Shown here in pieces: positions 26,044-35,199 of a stretch of 64,000 nucleotides of DNA. Source of the stretch: Planctomycetota bacterium (GTDB lineage: Bacteria; Planctomycetota; J058; JAJDCQ01). Position numbers and translations under genes: made by a program. The notes under the pieces are model-generated. The model had not been told where the DNA came from. It ran no database searches and saw nothing but the letters and a program-made list of their open reading frames with translations. The first letter of the stretch is position 1, and the number at the start of each line of letters is the position of its first letter. The stretch is taken from positions 35,732 to 99,731 of the forward strand of contig JAJDCQ010000135.1 in NCBI GenBank assembly GCA_029260755.1, given 5' to 3'.

Positions 26044-28824
26044 CTACTGCCCCGACGCGAGGGCCGCCCGGACCTGGCTCGCCTTCGGCTCGGGCAGGCC
26101 GAGCCGCAGCGCCTCCTCGAGGTCCTCGCGGCAGCCGTCCGCGTCGCCGAGCGCCCGCCGGAGCAGCCCGCGCTCGAGGCGCGTCCCCGGATCGGTCGGC
26201 TCGAGCTCGACCGCGCGGTCGACGTCCTGCAGGGCTCCCGGCCCGTCGCCGAGCGCGCGCCGGCTGCTCGCGCGCCGCAGGTGGGTGATCGCCCGTTCGG
26301 GTCGCTCGAGCTCGATCGTCCGATCCCAGTCGGCGAGGGCGGCCCGGTGCTCGCCGCGGCTCGCGCGGATCAGGGCGCGGTTGTGCCAGGCCGCCGCGTG
26401 ACGTGGGTGGGCGGCGATCACCGTGTCGAGGTCGTCGAGCCCGCCGGCGACGTCCCCTCCCATCGCGCGCGCCATCCCGCGGGTCACCCACGAGGAGGCG
26501 ATCGAGGGATCGAGCTCGATCGCGCGGCTCGCGTCGGCGAGGGCGCCCGGGAGGTCCCCGGACGCCGCCCGGATCTCCGCGCGGTCCGCCCAGGCGTGGG
26601 CGTAGTCCGGCTCGATCGCGACGGCCCGGTCGAGGTCGGCCCGCGCGCCGGCGGGGTCGCCGGTCCTCGACCGACCGGTCGCCCGGTTGACGAGGGCGCG
26701 GTAGTCGCTCGGGTCGAGCGCGATGCCCCGGTCGAGGTCCGGCAGCGCTCCGGCATGATCGTCGATCTGGATCCGCATCAGCCCGCGGTTGCTCCACGCC
26801 GCCGCCCGGTCGGGGAACGCGGCGATCGCCCGGTCGAGGTCGGCGATCGCGTCGTGCGGGCGCCCCGCGACGGCGAGGGCGCGGCTCCGCCCGCAGAGGG
26901 CGTCGTAGTGGGTCGGCGCTCGATCGAGGACACGCCCGTAGAGGGCGAGGGCGTCGGCGATCTGCTCCGCGTCGACGAGCGCGTGCGCCCGGCTCACCAT
27001 CGCGGCGAGGTCGTCGCCGGCGGCCTCGGCCGACACGCCCGCGCCGGCGAGGTGCCTCCCGACCCGGTTCCAGTAGGGCCCGTCGCCGCCGAACACGCCG
27101 CGGGTCGCCAGGACGATCTCGGTCGCCTCGGCCGTCCCGAGCTGGCAGAGCGCGATCGCCGCCCGCGTCGCGCGGCGCCCGTCGCACTCGGCCTCGAGAT
27201 ACCGGGCGAGGGCGGACAGCGCGGCCTCGGGCGCGTGGGTGCCGATCCGCCCGAGCGCCTCGGCGCACAGGCGCGCCTCGAGGAGCCGCGCCCCGCCGAG
27301 GCTCCGCGCCTGGGCCGCGGCCAGCACCTCGATCGCCGTCCGTCCTTCCCCGGCGCCCGCCCGCCCCTCGACGCGGCGGAGGGCGCGCCGGATCACCTCG
27401 GGCTGCGCTGGCGGGTGGGCGAAGGGGATCGCCCGCTCGATGAACGGCTCGAGCCCCTCGATCCGCGTCCCGCCGCGCCGGCGCTCCCCCTCGCTCGGCT
27501 CGACGACGGCGAGGAGCGCTTCGGTCCGAACCCGGAGGAGCTCGGCCGAGACGGCGTCGAGCGCGCCCGCGAGCGCCTCGACCGCGGAGGCGTCGGCGGC
27601 GGCGACGAGCTCGAAGAGGGCGTCCTCGGAGGCGTTCGGCGCTCCGAGCTCGCCGCGACGACACCGGGCGAGGACGGTCGCCACGACCTCGCCGCCCCGC
27701 CCGCCGGGGGCCTCGACGGCGACCGCGGCCGGATCGTCAGCCGGATCGCGCCGCCCCCCACGCTGCTGGAGGAGCGCCCAGCCGAGGAGCCCTGCCGCGA
27801 CGAACACCACCGCGAGCGCGGCCGAGAGCGCCGCCACGGCGGGGTTCCGGCGCACCCACCCGCCGGCGCGCTCCCCCACACCGGTCGGCCGGAGCGAGAT
27901 CGGCGCGCCCTCGACGAAGCGGCGGAGATCGGCGGCGAGCTCGGCGGCGCTGCCGTAGCGATCGCCCGGCGCCTTGGCGAGGCAGTGGAGCACGATCCGC
28001 TCGAGGTCCTCGGGGATGTCGGAGACCCAGAGCCTCGGCGGGCGCGGAGGCTCGAGCAGGATGTGGGTGAGGATCGACGCGGGCGTCGGCCCCGTGAACG
28101 GATGCCGCCCGGTCAGGCTCGCGTAGAGGGTCGCGCCCAGGCCGTAGACGTCCACGGCCGGCCCCATGTCCCGCTCGCCGAGCGCCTGCTCGGGCGCCAT
28201 GTACTGGAACGTGCCGAGGATCTCGCCGGTGCGAGTGAGCTCGCCCTGGGCGGACTCGTCGCGGGCGAGACCGAAGTCGAGGACGCGCGGCGCGCCGTCG
28301 CGGTCGATCATGATGTTCTGCGGCTTGAGGTCGCGGTGGATGATCCCGCGATCGTGGGCGTGCTGGAGGGCGTCGGCCGCCGCCGCCAGGATGCCCGCGA
28401 GCCGACGCCGGTCGAGCCCCGCGCCCTCGCGCTGGACCAGGGAGGAGAGCGGCTCGCCCTCGACGAAGTCCATCGCGATGAACGGCCTGCCGCCGTCCTC
28501 GCCCACCTCGTGGACCCGGACGATCCCCGGGTGCCCGAGCCGCGCAACGGCCCGAGCCTCCCGGATGAACCGGGCGACCTCGTCGGAGCCCACGCGCTGC
28601 GCGCCGAGGATGACCTTGAGGGCGACGTCTCGCTGGAGGCGCGGGTCGCGGGCGTGGTAGACGACGCCCATCCCGCCGCGGCCGAGCTCGCGGACGACCT
28701 CGTACGGACCGACGCTCCGGGGCGGCGCCTTCGGCGGCGTTCCGGGCCGCGGCGGCAGGCGCTCGGTCGGCGTCGGCGGCTCGACGCGGGTCTCTCGACG
28801 CGTCCTCGGAAGCGGGTCGTCCAC
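26044..28824 (-). CDS. Membrane Ser/Thr kinase with a large C-terminal TPR array
   Basis: A 926-aa protein. The kinase domain (about residues 40-305) has ELGRGGMGVVYHAR, Lys70, HRDLKPQN at 163-170, DFG at 183-185 and GTFQYMAPEQ, all intact. One membrane helix lies at about 330-352. The outer part has a helical region (about 375-600) and then about nine TPR units (about 610-910) with repeated D(L/I)DRAI(A/E)xxP and AWxNRGL forms; this looks like a protein-binding sensor domain. The GTG start follows GGAGG by one base, which is tight, so the start may be a little different. It is the last gene of a probable minus-strand operon with two other kinases. Confidence 0.9.
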   Translation of the reverse strand: MDDPLPRTRRETRVEPPTPTERLPPRPGTPPKAPPRSVGPYEVVRELGRGGMGVVYHARDPRLQRDVALKVILGAQRVGSDEVARFIREARAVARLGHPGIVRVHEVGEDGGRPFIAMDFVEGEPLSSLVQREGAGLDRRRLAGILAAAADALQHAHDRGIIHRDLKPQNIMIDRDGAPRVLDFGLARDESAQGELTRTGEILGTFQYMAPEQALGERDMGPAVDVYGLGATLYASLTGRHPFTGPTPASILTHILLEPPRPPRLWVSDIPEDLERIVLHCLAKAPGDRYGSAAELAADLRRFVEGAPISLRPTGVGERAGGWVRRNPAVAALSAALAVVFVAAGLLGWALLQQRGGRRDPADDPAAVAVEAPGGRGGEVVATVLARCRRGELGAPNASEDALFELVAAADASAVEALAGALDAVSAELLRVRTEALLAVVEPSEGERRRGGTRIEGLEPFIERAIPFAHPPAQPEVIRRALRRVEGRAGAGEGRTAIEVLAAAQARSLGGARLLEARLCAEALGRIGTHAPEAALSALARYLEAECDGRRATRAAIALCQLGTAEATEIVLATRGVFGGDGPYWNRVGRHLAGAGVSAEAAGDDLAAMVSRAHALVDAEQIADALALYGRVLDRAPTHYDALCGRSRALAVAGRPHDAIADLDRAIAAFPDRAAAWSNRGLMRIQIDDHAGALPDLDRGIALDPSDYRALVNRATGRSRTGDPAGARADLDRAVAIEPDYAHAWADRAEIRAASGDLPGALADASRAIELDPSIASSWVTRGMARAMGGDVAGGLDDLDTVIAAHPRHAAAWHNRALIRASRGEHRAALADWDRTIELERPERAITHLRRASSRRALGDGPGALQDVDRAVELEPTDPGTRLERGLLRRALGDADGCREDLEEALRLGLPEPKASQVRAALASGQ

Positions 28825-28921
28825 GCCTCCGATGGTCGACGACGCGACTCACCACTGCAAGGGCGACTCTCGGGCTCTCATGGAGTGCCTTGTGCGCCAG
28901 CCACGTTGATCGGCACGAGCG

Positions 28922-29278
28922 CTACAGCTTGAGCTCGGCCCGCGTCTCCCGGTCTTCGATCAGGAGCCAGGCTTCGCCGCCGGGCCAGCTGAGCTGAAGG
29001 ACGCGGTTACCCGCGGTGTCCTTCATGACTGCCTTCTCGACCTCGGCAGGGCCGACGGGGGCACGGAGCGTGGACGAGGCACTCAGCAAGAGGACCGCGT
29101 CACCGCGCTCCTCGAGGGCTGCGGCGAGATCCTCGGTCGAGCTCGGGAAGCTCATCTTGCCGGTGAGGTCGGGGTCTCCGTCGATGCTCCACCAGGACTC
29201 GCCGCCATTGGCCCGAAGCCAAGCACCCAGGGCCGCGGCGCTCGTCTCGTAGGTCTTCGCTTGATCTGTAACGCTCAT
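28922..29278 (-). CDS. Small soluble protein of unknown function within the kinase cluster
   Basis: A 118-aa protein without signal peptide or membrane helix. Content is mixed alpha/beta, with an N-terminal helix (AAALGAWLRANGGESWW), a central helix (TEDLAAALEERGDAVLLL) and a C-terminal beta pair (NRVLQLSWPGGEAWLLIEDR). I do not recognise it. The ATG at 29278 was chosen because GAGG stands 5 bases upstream; in-frame ATG and GTG codons further out (29296 and 29308) are possible. It lies between two receptor-like kinases on the same strand with gaps of about 100 bases, so it may be a substrate or modulator of them (inference only). Confidence 0.55.
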   Translation of the reverse strand: MSVTDQAKTYETSAAALGAWLRANGGESWWSIDGDPDLTGKMSFPSSTEDLAAALEERGDAVLLLSASSTLRAPVGPAEVEKAVMKDTAGNRVLQLSWPGGEAWLLIEDRETRAELKL

Positions 29279-29390
29279 AGGGGCCTCGTTCTCCATCGTA
29301 GGCGTCACGGCGCGCCGCGTCCAGGCGTACCCGACTTGGCCCGCTCGCCGTCCTGACGCACCCGCCAGAACTCCGAGTGGGTAGGCTCGG

Positions 29391-32321
29391 TCAGTCCGAG
29401 GGGTCGAGGTCGTACTCCCAGACGTCGCTCGTGAACCGGCGCTTCGGGTAGTCGAACCCCGCGACGATGACCGCGACGCCGCGCCCGGGGTCGCCGATCA
29501 TCTCGGTGAAGTTGAGCCTCGGCGGGCGGACCCGCGGGAAGAGCTCGACCCAGCGTCCGTCGACGAGGCGCCAGGTGTCGTTGACCCGGTTCATGCCGGT
29601 GAAGTGGAGCAGCCCACCGTCGGGCGTCGGGACGACCAGCGGGTGCCACTCGGGGTTGCGGATCTCGTCCTCGACGGTGATCTCGGACCACGCGCCGTCC
29701 TTCCACTCCCACAGATCGGACCGCTTGTAGCCGCCGAAGAGGAGCACCCTCCCGCCGGCGGCGACGAGCGTCGCGAAGTAGCGGTCCTCCGGCGCGGGGC
29801 TCACGCCCTCGTCGAGCCGCTCCCACGCGCCCGCCTCGCCGTCCCACGCCCAGAGGCCGCCGAGCGGGGGATGGACCTCGTCGGCGCGCAGCCCGCCGAA
29901 CAGCAGCACCCGCTCGCTGCTCGGGTCGTAGGTCATCGCCGGGAAGATCCGCGGCCCGGGGTCGTGCTCCGGCGGCTCGATCTTCCCGCCCTCCGACGGC
30001 GGCTTCTCCCACCGGGCGGCGCTCTCGTGGCGGAGCTCCCATCGGGCGCCGTCCCACTCCCAGACCTCGCCGCTCGACGCGCGGGTCGCCGCCTCGACGC
30101 CGCCGCCGAAGACGACGAGCCGCCCCCGCTTCTCGTCGAACGCCATCCCGTGGCCGAAGCGCGGCGCGGGCGCGGGGCCGTCGGCGGGGAGCGGCGTGTA
30201 GCGCTCGCCGTCCCACGCCCAGAGATCACCGAGGAGGTGGCGCGGTTTCTTGAAGTCGCCGTCGACGAGGTCGCGACCGCCGAGGATCAGGACGCGCGCG
30301 CCGACCGGGTCGTAGGCGAGGCCGTGGAGCTCGCGCGGCGGCATCGGCTCGCCCTGCGGGACGACCCGCCGCCACGACTGCTTGCGGCGGGCGACGCCGG
30401 GGGCGAGCTCGTCTTGCACCCACGACGCGATCGCGTCGCGACGCGCGAGGCCGGCCCGTGACCACGCGACCCGGATCCCGAGGTCGTTCTCGTCGCGGTG
30501 GACGTCCACCAGAAGGCGCAGCATCGTCGAGAGCCGCGCGTGCGTCTTCGTCGAGAACGAGCCGCCGCGGATCGCGATCCGGTCCGGCTGCTCGGGCGAG
30601 GGGCCGGGAGCGATCGGGTCGAGGGCTCCCTCTGCCAGCCCATGCGGCATGTCCCAGAAGTCGAGGACGTGCTCCCAGACGTTGCCCGACATGTCGCGGC
30701 AGCCGACCGCGGAGGTCCCCGTCGAGCGCCCGACCGGCCACGGCCCGCCCTCGGGCGGCTCGCCTCGCCCGAAGCAGGCGAGCGGGCTGCGCGGCGGCTC
30801 GTCGCCCCAGGGATAGACGGGCTGGGTCCCGTCCTCGGACGGGAGCCCCTGCGCCGCGAGCTCCCACTCCACGTCGGTCGGCAACGTCAGGCCGAGGTGG
30901 TGGGCGAACGTGAACGCCTCGTCCCAGGTGACGTGGACGACCGGCTCGTCGCCGCGAGCGTCCTCGGCGCCGGGCGGCAGCCGGCGGCCGGTCGTCGCGG
31001 CGTAGCGACGGTACTGATCCCAGGTGACCTCGTCGCGGCCGATGAAGAAGCCCGAGGTCCTCAGGAGGATCTTCGCGTCGCAGTCCTCCTGGTACTCGGC
31101 CTCCGCCGGCGGCACCCAGCACAGCACGATCGACGGGTCGGCGGCGACGACGACGTCCGCGCCGCGGACGGCGAGCGCCTCGGGGAGCGGCCAGGGCGGG
31201 CGGTCGTCCGGGGCGAGCGCCCGCATCCAGCCCGGCGGCTCGTCGGCCGGCCGATCCGTGGCGGCGCCCGGCTCGACGTCGGGCCGGTCGTCGTCGCTCG
31301 CCGGGAGGATCCCGGTCGCCGCGAGGCCGAGCGCGACGAGCGCGACGGCGGCGACCGCGATCGCTCCGATCACGATGCCGCGGCGCCCGCCGCGGGCGCG
31401 CGCGGGACCGGCAGGCTTCGATGGGTCGTCCCCGACGCCCGCTCCCGACTTGCCATCACTGGCCGGGCGCCACGCCGCGAGGGCCGCCGCGAGCTCGGCG
31501 GCGGTGGGGCGATCGTCGGCCTCCTTGGCGAGACATCGATGCACGAGCGCCGCGAGACCCGGGTCGACGTCGGACCGGAGGCTCGCGAGCGCCGGCGGTC
31601 TCTTGCGGAAGATCTCGCTCGCGATCTCGAGCGCGCTGCCGGTGAACGGCGGGCGGCCGGAGAGCACGTCGTAGAGCAGCGCGCCGAGGCCGTAGACATC
31701 CGCGGGCGGCCCGATCTGGCTCGGGTCGGCGTTCACCTGCTCGGGGGACATGTAGCCGAGCGTGCCGACGAGCTGCCCCGTCCTGGTGAGCTGCTCGGTC
31801 CCCTCGAGGTCCTTCGCGATGCCGAAGTCCATCAGGATCGGCGTCCCGTCCGCGCGGACCATCACGTTCTCGGGCTTGAGGTCGCGGTGGAGGACACCGC
31901 GGGCGTGGGCGAAGGCGAGGGCGGCGGCGATGGGCGCGATCAGCCGCGCGGCGGCCTCGCTCGTCAGCAGTCCGTCGCGCGCCACCCGCGCGCGGAGCGA
32001 CTCGCCCTCGAGCAACGGCATCACGATGTAGGGGTTCGGGCCGGCCCAGCCGAAGTGGGTCACGCCGAGGATGTGCGGATGCTGGAGCGCCGCGGCGGTC
32101 CGGGCCTCCCGGAGGAAGCGCTCGACGAAGACCGGATCGTTCGGCGCGCCGCCCGTGCGGAGCATCACCTTGATGGCGGCCCGCGTGCCGAGCATGGCGT
32201 GGCGCGCGGCGTAGACGACGCCCATGCCGCCGCGGCCGATCTCGGCGACGACCTCGTACTCGCCGATGCGACGCCCCTCCGAGGACTGGCTCCCCGGGCT
32301 CGAGTGGCGCCCCGCCGTCAT
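29391..32321 (-). CDS. Receptor-like Ser/Thr kinase with FGE/SUMF1-like and Kelch-like exported domains, copy B
   Basis: A 976-aa protein. The kinase (about residues 20-290) has IGRGGMGVVYAARH, Lys51, HRDLKPEN at 145-152 and DFG at 165-167. A membrane helix (about 319-341) follows a basic GGRRG. The outer part has a formylglycine-generating-enzyme-like fold (about 395-625: FFIGRDEVTWDQYRRYAATT, PTDVEWELAAQG, YPWGDEPP, DMSGNVWEHV, IRGGSFSTKTHARL), then Kelch-like blades to the end (GLAYDPVGARVLILGGRD, YDPSSERVLLFGGLRAD). The FGE region lacks the catalytic Cys pair near GGSF, so it is probably a binding module. Its ATG overlaps the stop of copy A by 4 bases (ATGA), giving a translationally coupled pair. 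The ligand is unknown. Confidence 0.9.
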   Translation of the reverse strand: MTAGRHSSPGSQSSEGRRIGEYEVVAEIGRGGMGVVYAARHAMLGTRAAIKVMLRTGGAPNDPVFVERFLREARTAAALQHPHILGVTHFGWAGPNPYIVMPLLEGESLRARVARDGLLTSEAAARLIAPIAAALAFAHARGVLHRDLKPENVMVRADGTPILMDFGIAKDLEGTEQLTRTGQLVGTLGYMSPEQVNADPSQIGPPADVYGLGALLYDVLSGRPPFTGSALEIASEIFRKRPPALASLRSDVDPGLAALVHRCLAKEADDRPTAAELAAALAAWRPASDGKSGAGVGDDPSKPAGPARARGGRRGIVIGAIAVAAVALVALGLAATGILPASDDDRPDVEPGAATDRPADEPPGWMRALAPDDRPPWPLPEALAVRGADVVVAADPSIVLCWVPPAEAEYQEDCDAKILLRTSGFFIGRDEVTWDQYRRYAATTGRRLPPGAEDARGDEPVVHVTWDEAFTFAHHLGLTLPTDVEWELAAQGLPSEDGTQPVYPWGDEPPRSPLACFGRGEPPEGGPWPVGRSTGTSAVGCRDMSGNVWEHVLDFWDMPHGLAEGALDPIAPGPSPEQPDRIAIRGGSFSTKTHARLSTMLRLLVDVHRDENDLGIRVAWSRAGLARRDAIASWVQDELAPGVARRKQSWRRVVPQGEPMPPRELHGLAYDPVGARVLILGGRDLVDGDFKKPRHLLGDLWAWDGERYTPLPADGPAPAPRFGHGMAFDEKRGRLVVFGGGVEAATRASSGEVWEWDGARWELRHESAARWEKPPSEGGKIEPPEHDPGPRIFPAMTYDPSSERVLLFGGLRADEVHPPLGGLWAWDGEAGAWERLDEGVSPAPEDRYFATLVAAGGRVLLFGGYKRSDLWEWKDGAWSEITVEDEIRNPEWHPLVVPTPDGGLLHFTGMNRVNDTWRLVDGRWVELFPRVRPPRLNFTEMIGDPGRGVAVIVAGFDYPKRRFTSDVWEYDLDPSD

Positions 32322-35128
32322 CGGTCGTCCCGCTCCCCGGGCTCGAGGTCGTAGGCCCAGACCTCATCCAGCACCGTCCACGTCCCGTCGGTGAGCGCGC
32401 CTCCGATCAGCAGCGCCACGCCGCGGCGCCGGTCGACGACGAGGGCGGGGCCGACCCGCTCGGGCTGCTCGGTCGGACGGCGGCGCGTGAAGCGTCCCGC
32501 CTCGAAGAGCCAGGTTCCCCACCCCCCCTCGCCCTTCTTCCCGTAGAGCAACGCGACCCCGTCGCCGTCGGCGAGCAAGGTGTGTTCGAAGTCGAGGTCG
32601 ACGGGCGCCTCGCCCGACGCCTCGAGCGCCGTCCACCGCCGGCTCGCCCCGTCGAAGCGGAAGAGGTCGTCGAGGAAGACCTGGTCGTTCGGGTCCTCGT
32701 CACGGTGGCTCCGCCCACCGTAGAGCCAGGTCGCCTCCCCGTCGTCGAGCTGGCCATGGGTCTGGCGGTTCGGGCCCGGGAGGTCGGGCATCCGCTCCCA
32801 GCGGCCGGGCTCCTCGTCGCCGTGCCAGACCCAGACGTCGCGGCGGTTGGGGATCAGCACCCCGTCGACGGCACGGCCCGCCGTCACGAGAACGTGGCCG
32901 AGGCGCGGGTCCCAGGTCATCCGATGGCCGTGGCGCGTGCCGGGGTCGCCGGGGTGATCGCGGTAGGAACCGTCCTCGCGTAGTGGCGAGCGCCAGTCGA
33001 CCTCGGTCTGGAAGCGAAGGCGCCAGCCGCCGGCGTCGGTCCACTCCCAGAGATCGCCGAGGGTCTCCTTGTCGACGACCTTGCCGCCGTAGAGGACGAG
33101 GCACCCGCGCGCCGCGTCCCACGCCATGCCCGCGCCGTAGCGGCCCGGCGGCAGCGCGTCGCCGACCGGCGCCGCAGCGATGCGGCCGTCGGCCAGGATG
33201 AAGAGGTCGTTCTTGACCTTGTGCTTTCCGTAGCCCGTCCGCCCGCCGAAGATCAGGACGCGGTCGCCCTCGGGGTCGTAGACGGCGTGGGCGTGGCTCC
33301 GCGGCGGCAGCGGCTCGCCCTCGAGCGCGAGGCGTCGCCAGGGCAGGATCGCCCGGTGCTCGATCACCGCCCGCTTCCGGAGCTCGGCGAGGTAGCCATC
33401 GCTGCGGTCGGCCGTCCGCCGGATCCCGTCGCTCGACCAGGCGACGCGCAAGCCGACGTCGGCGGTCGCGTGGTAGGCGGGGACGGCCTGGCGGCTCACG
33501 CAGCGGACGCCGTCCGCCGGCGAGCGGAACGAGCCGCCCCGGACGGGAACCTGGAGCGAGGCGACCTCCTCGAGCGAGCCGACGGGCAACCGCATCTCGG
33601 GCCACGGCGCGAGCGCCCACTCGGCCACGTTGCCGGCCATGTGGTGCGCGCCCGTGATCGAGACGTGCTCGCCCGTCCCGACGACCGGGGCGACCGCGGC
33701 GCCCCCGCCCTCATCGAAGACGCAGCGCCAGCCCTCGGCGGGATCCTCGCCCCAGGGGTAGGTCCGCTCGGAGCCGCCGGCGCCGACCGGTCCCTGGGCG
33801 GCGTGCTCCCACTCGGGCTCGCTCGGGAGCGTCAGGCCGAGCCACCGGGCGTAGAGGAGGGCGTCGTACCAGAACACGCCGGCGACGGGGAGGTCGTCTC
33901 GGTCGGGGCGCTCGAGCAGCGGCGGGGGATGGCCCGTCGCGGCGACGAAGCGGTCGTACTGCGCCCAGCTCACCTCGTGGCGCCCGATGAGGAAGCCGGC
34001 CACATCGACCTCGGAGCCGTCGGCCCCGAACCGGAAGCGGCCCGGCGGCACCCAGAGCAGCTCGACGCTCGGATCGACGCGGGCGTGGAAGACGCCGCGC
34101 TCGGCGTCGAACGCGAACGGGTCCACCTCCGATGGCCAAGGCGGGCGATGCTCGGCGGGGAGCTCGACGAACCAGTCCGACGGAGGGCCGCCCCCGAGAC
34201 CGATGGGCAGGCCGAGGGCCGCGGCGACGCCGACCGCCGCGAGGACGACCGCGCCGAGGACCGCCGCCACGACGACGCTGGCGCCGCGCCGTCCGCCGCG
34301 GGCGGGCGCGGCCAGCTCGCCATCGAGCCAGCGGCCGAGGTCGGCGGCGAGCTCCTCGGCGGTGGGGCGTTGCCCGGGGTCGGTCGCAAGGCAACGCTCG
34401 CAGAGCGAGGCGAGCGCCGGGTCGATCGCGGCCTCGTTCCGGAGCGACCCGGGCGACTTGCCCCTCGTCACCGCGCTGATGATCTCGAGGGCCGAGCCGA
34501 CGTACGGCGTGCGCCCGGCGAGGAGATGGTAGAGCGTCGCGCCGAGGCCGTAGACGTCCGCCGGGGGGCCGATCGAGCGCACGCCGTCGAGCTGCTCGGG
34601 CGCCATGTACTCCGGCGTGCCGAGGAGCTGGCCGGTCCGGGTGAGCTGCTGACTCGCCTGGAGGTCCTTGGCGAGGCCGAAGTCGGTCAGCAGCGGCTCG
34701 CCCGACTCGGTCAGCAGGACGTTCGCCGGCTTGATGTCCCGGTGGAGCACGCGACGCGCGTGGGCGTGGGCGAGCGCCTCGGCGAGCCGCGCGACGATCC
34801 GGGCGGCCTCGCGCGGGAGCAGGCGTCCGCCGTCCTGCTCGAGGCGGTCCTTGAGCGACCCGCCCTCGACGTAGTCGATCACGAGGTAGGGGTTCGGGCC
34901 GGACCACCCTGCGTGGTGGACCCGCACGATCCCGGAGTGCTCGAGCTGCGCCGAGGTTCGCGCCTCGCGAAGGAAGCGCTCGAGCGCCTCCTGGCTCGCG
35001 CTCACCCCGAGCATCACCTTGAGCGCGACGTCCTGGCCGAGGATGCGGTGGCGGGCGCGGTAGACGACGCCCATGCCGCCGCGGCCGAGCTCGCCGAGCA
35101 GCTCGAAGTCTCCGATCGTTCGGTTCAC
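32318..35128 (-). CDS. Receptor-like Ser/Thr kinase with FGE/SUMF1-like and Kelch-like exported domains, copy A
   Basis: A 936-aa protein, paralogue of the following gene. The kinase (about residues 6-270) has LGRGGMGVVYRARH, Lys37, HRDIKPAN at 129-136, DFG at 149-151 and GTPEYMAPEQ. The membrane helix is at about 284-305. The FGE-like domain spans about 354-565 (FLIGRHEVSWAQYDRFVAAT, PSEPEWEHAAQG, YPWGEDP, MAGNVAEWAL, VRGGSFRSPADG) and Kelch-like blades follow (AVYDPEGDRVLIFGGRTG, WDPRLGHVLVTAGRA). No catalytic Cys pair occurs after GGSF; a single Cys lies further on (VRCVSR). The GTG at 35128 was chosen because it begins right before the kinase fold; upstream open sequence is antisense to the aconitase gene. 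It may be read through from that gene, 71 bases away. Confidence 0.9.
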   Translation of the reverse strand: MNRTIGDFELLGELGRGGMGVVYRARHRILGQDVALKVMLGVSASQEALERFLREARTSAQLEHSGIVRVHHAGWSGPNPYLVIDYVEGGSLKDRLEQDGGRLLPREAARIVARLAEALAHAHARRVLHRDIKPANVLLTESGEPLLTDFGLAKDLQASQQLTRTGQLLGTPEYMAPEQLDGVRSIGPPADVYGLGATLYHLLAGRTPYVGSALEIISAVTRGKSPGSLRNEAAIDPALASLCERCLATDPGQRPTAEELAADLGRWLDGELAAPARGGRRGASVVVAAVLGAVVLAAVGVAAALGLPIGLGGGPPSDWFVELPAEHRPPWPSEVDPFAFDAERGVFHARVDPSVELLWVPPGRFRFGADGSEVDVAGFLIGRHEVSWAQYDRFVAATGHPPPLLERPDRDDLPVAGVFWYDALLYARWLGLTLPSEPEWEHAAQGPVGAGGSERTYPWGEDPAEGWRCVFDEGGGAAVAPVVGTGEHVSITGAHHMAGNVAEWALAPWPEMRLPVGSLEEVASLQVPVRGGSFRSPADGVRCVSRQAVPAYHATADVGLRVAWSSDGIRRTADRSDGYLAELRKRAVIEHRAILPWRRLALEGEPLPPRSHAHAVYDPEGDRVLIFGGRTGYGKHKVKNDLFILADGRIAAAPVGDALPPGRYGAGMAWDAARGCLVLYGGKVVDKETLGDLWEWTDAGGWRLRFQTEVDWRSPLREDGSYRDHPGDPGTRHGHRMTWDPRLGHVLVTAGRAVDGVLIPNRRDVWVWHGDEEPGRWERMPDLPGPNRQTHGQLDDGEATWLYGGRSHRDEDPNDQVFLDDLFRFDGASRRWTALEASGEAPVDLDFEHTLLADGDGVALLYGKKGEGGWGTWLFEAGRFTRRRPTEQPERVGPALVVDRRRGVALLIGGALTDGTWTVLDEVWAYDLEPGERDDR

Positions 35129-35199
35129 GGTCCGAGCGTAGCGACGCCCTCGCCGGCGGGCAAACGGGCTCGCCTTCGGCGAAGCGACTCGTCCCGCCC

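Noticed and set aside
25903..28932. A 1009-codon plus-strand frame opposite the TPR kinase
   Set aside because: Antisense shadow of an intact kinase with all catalytic motifs.
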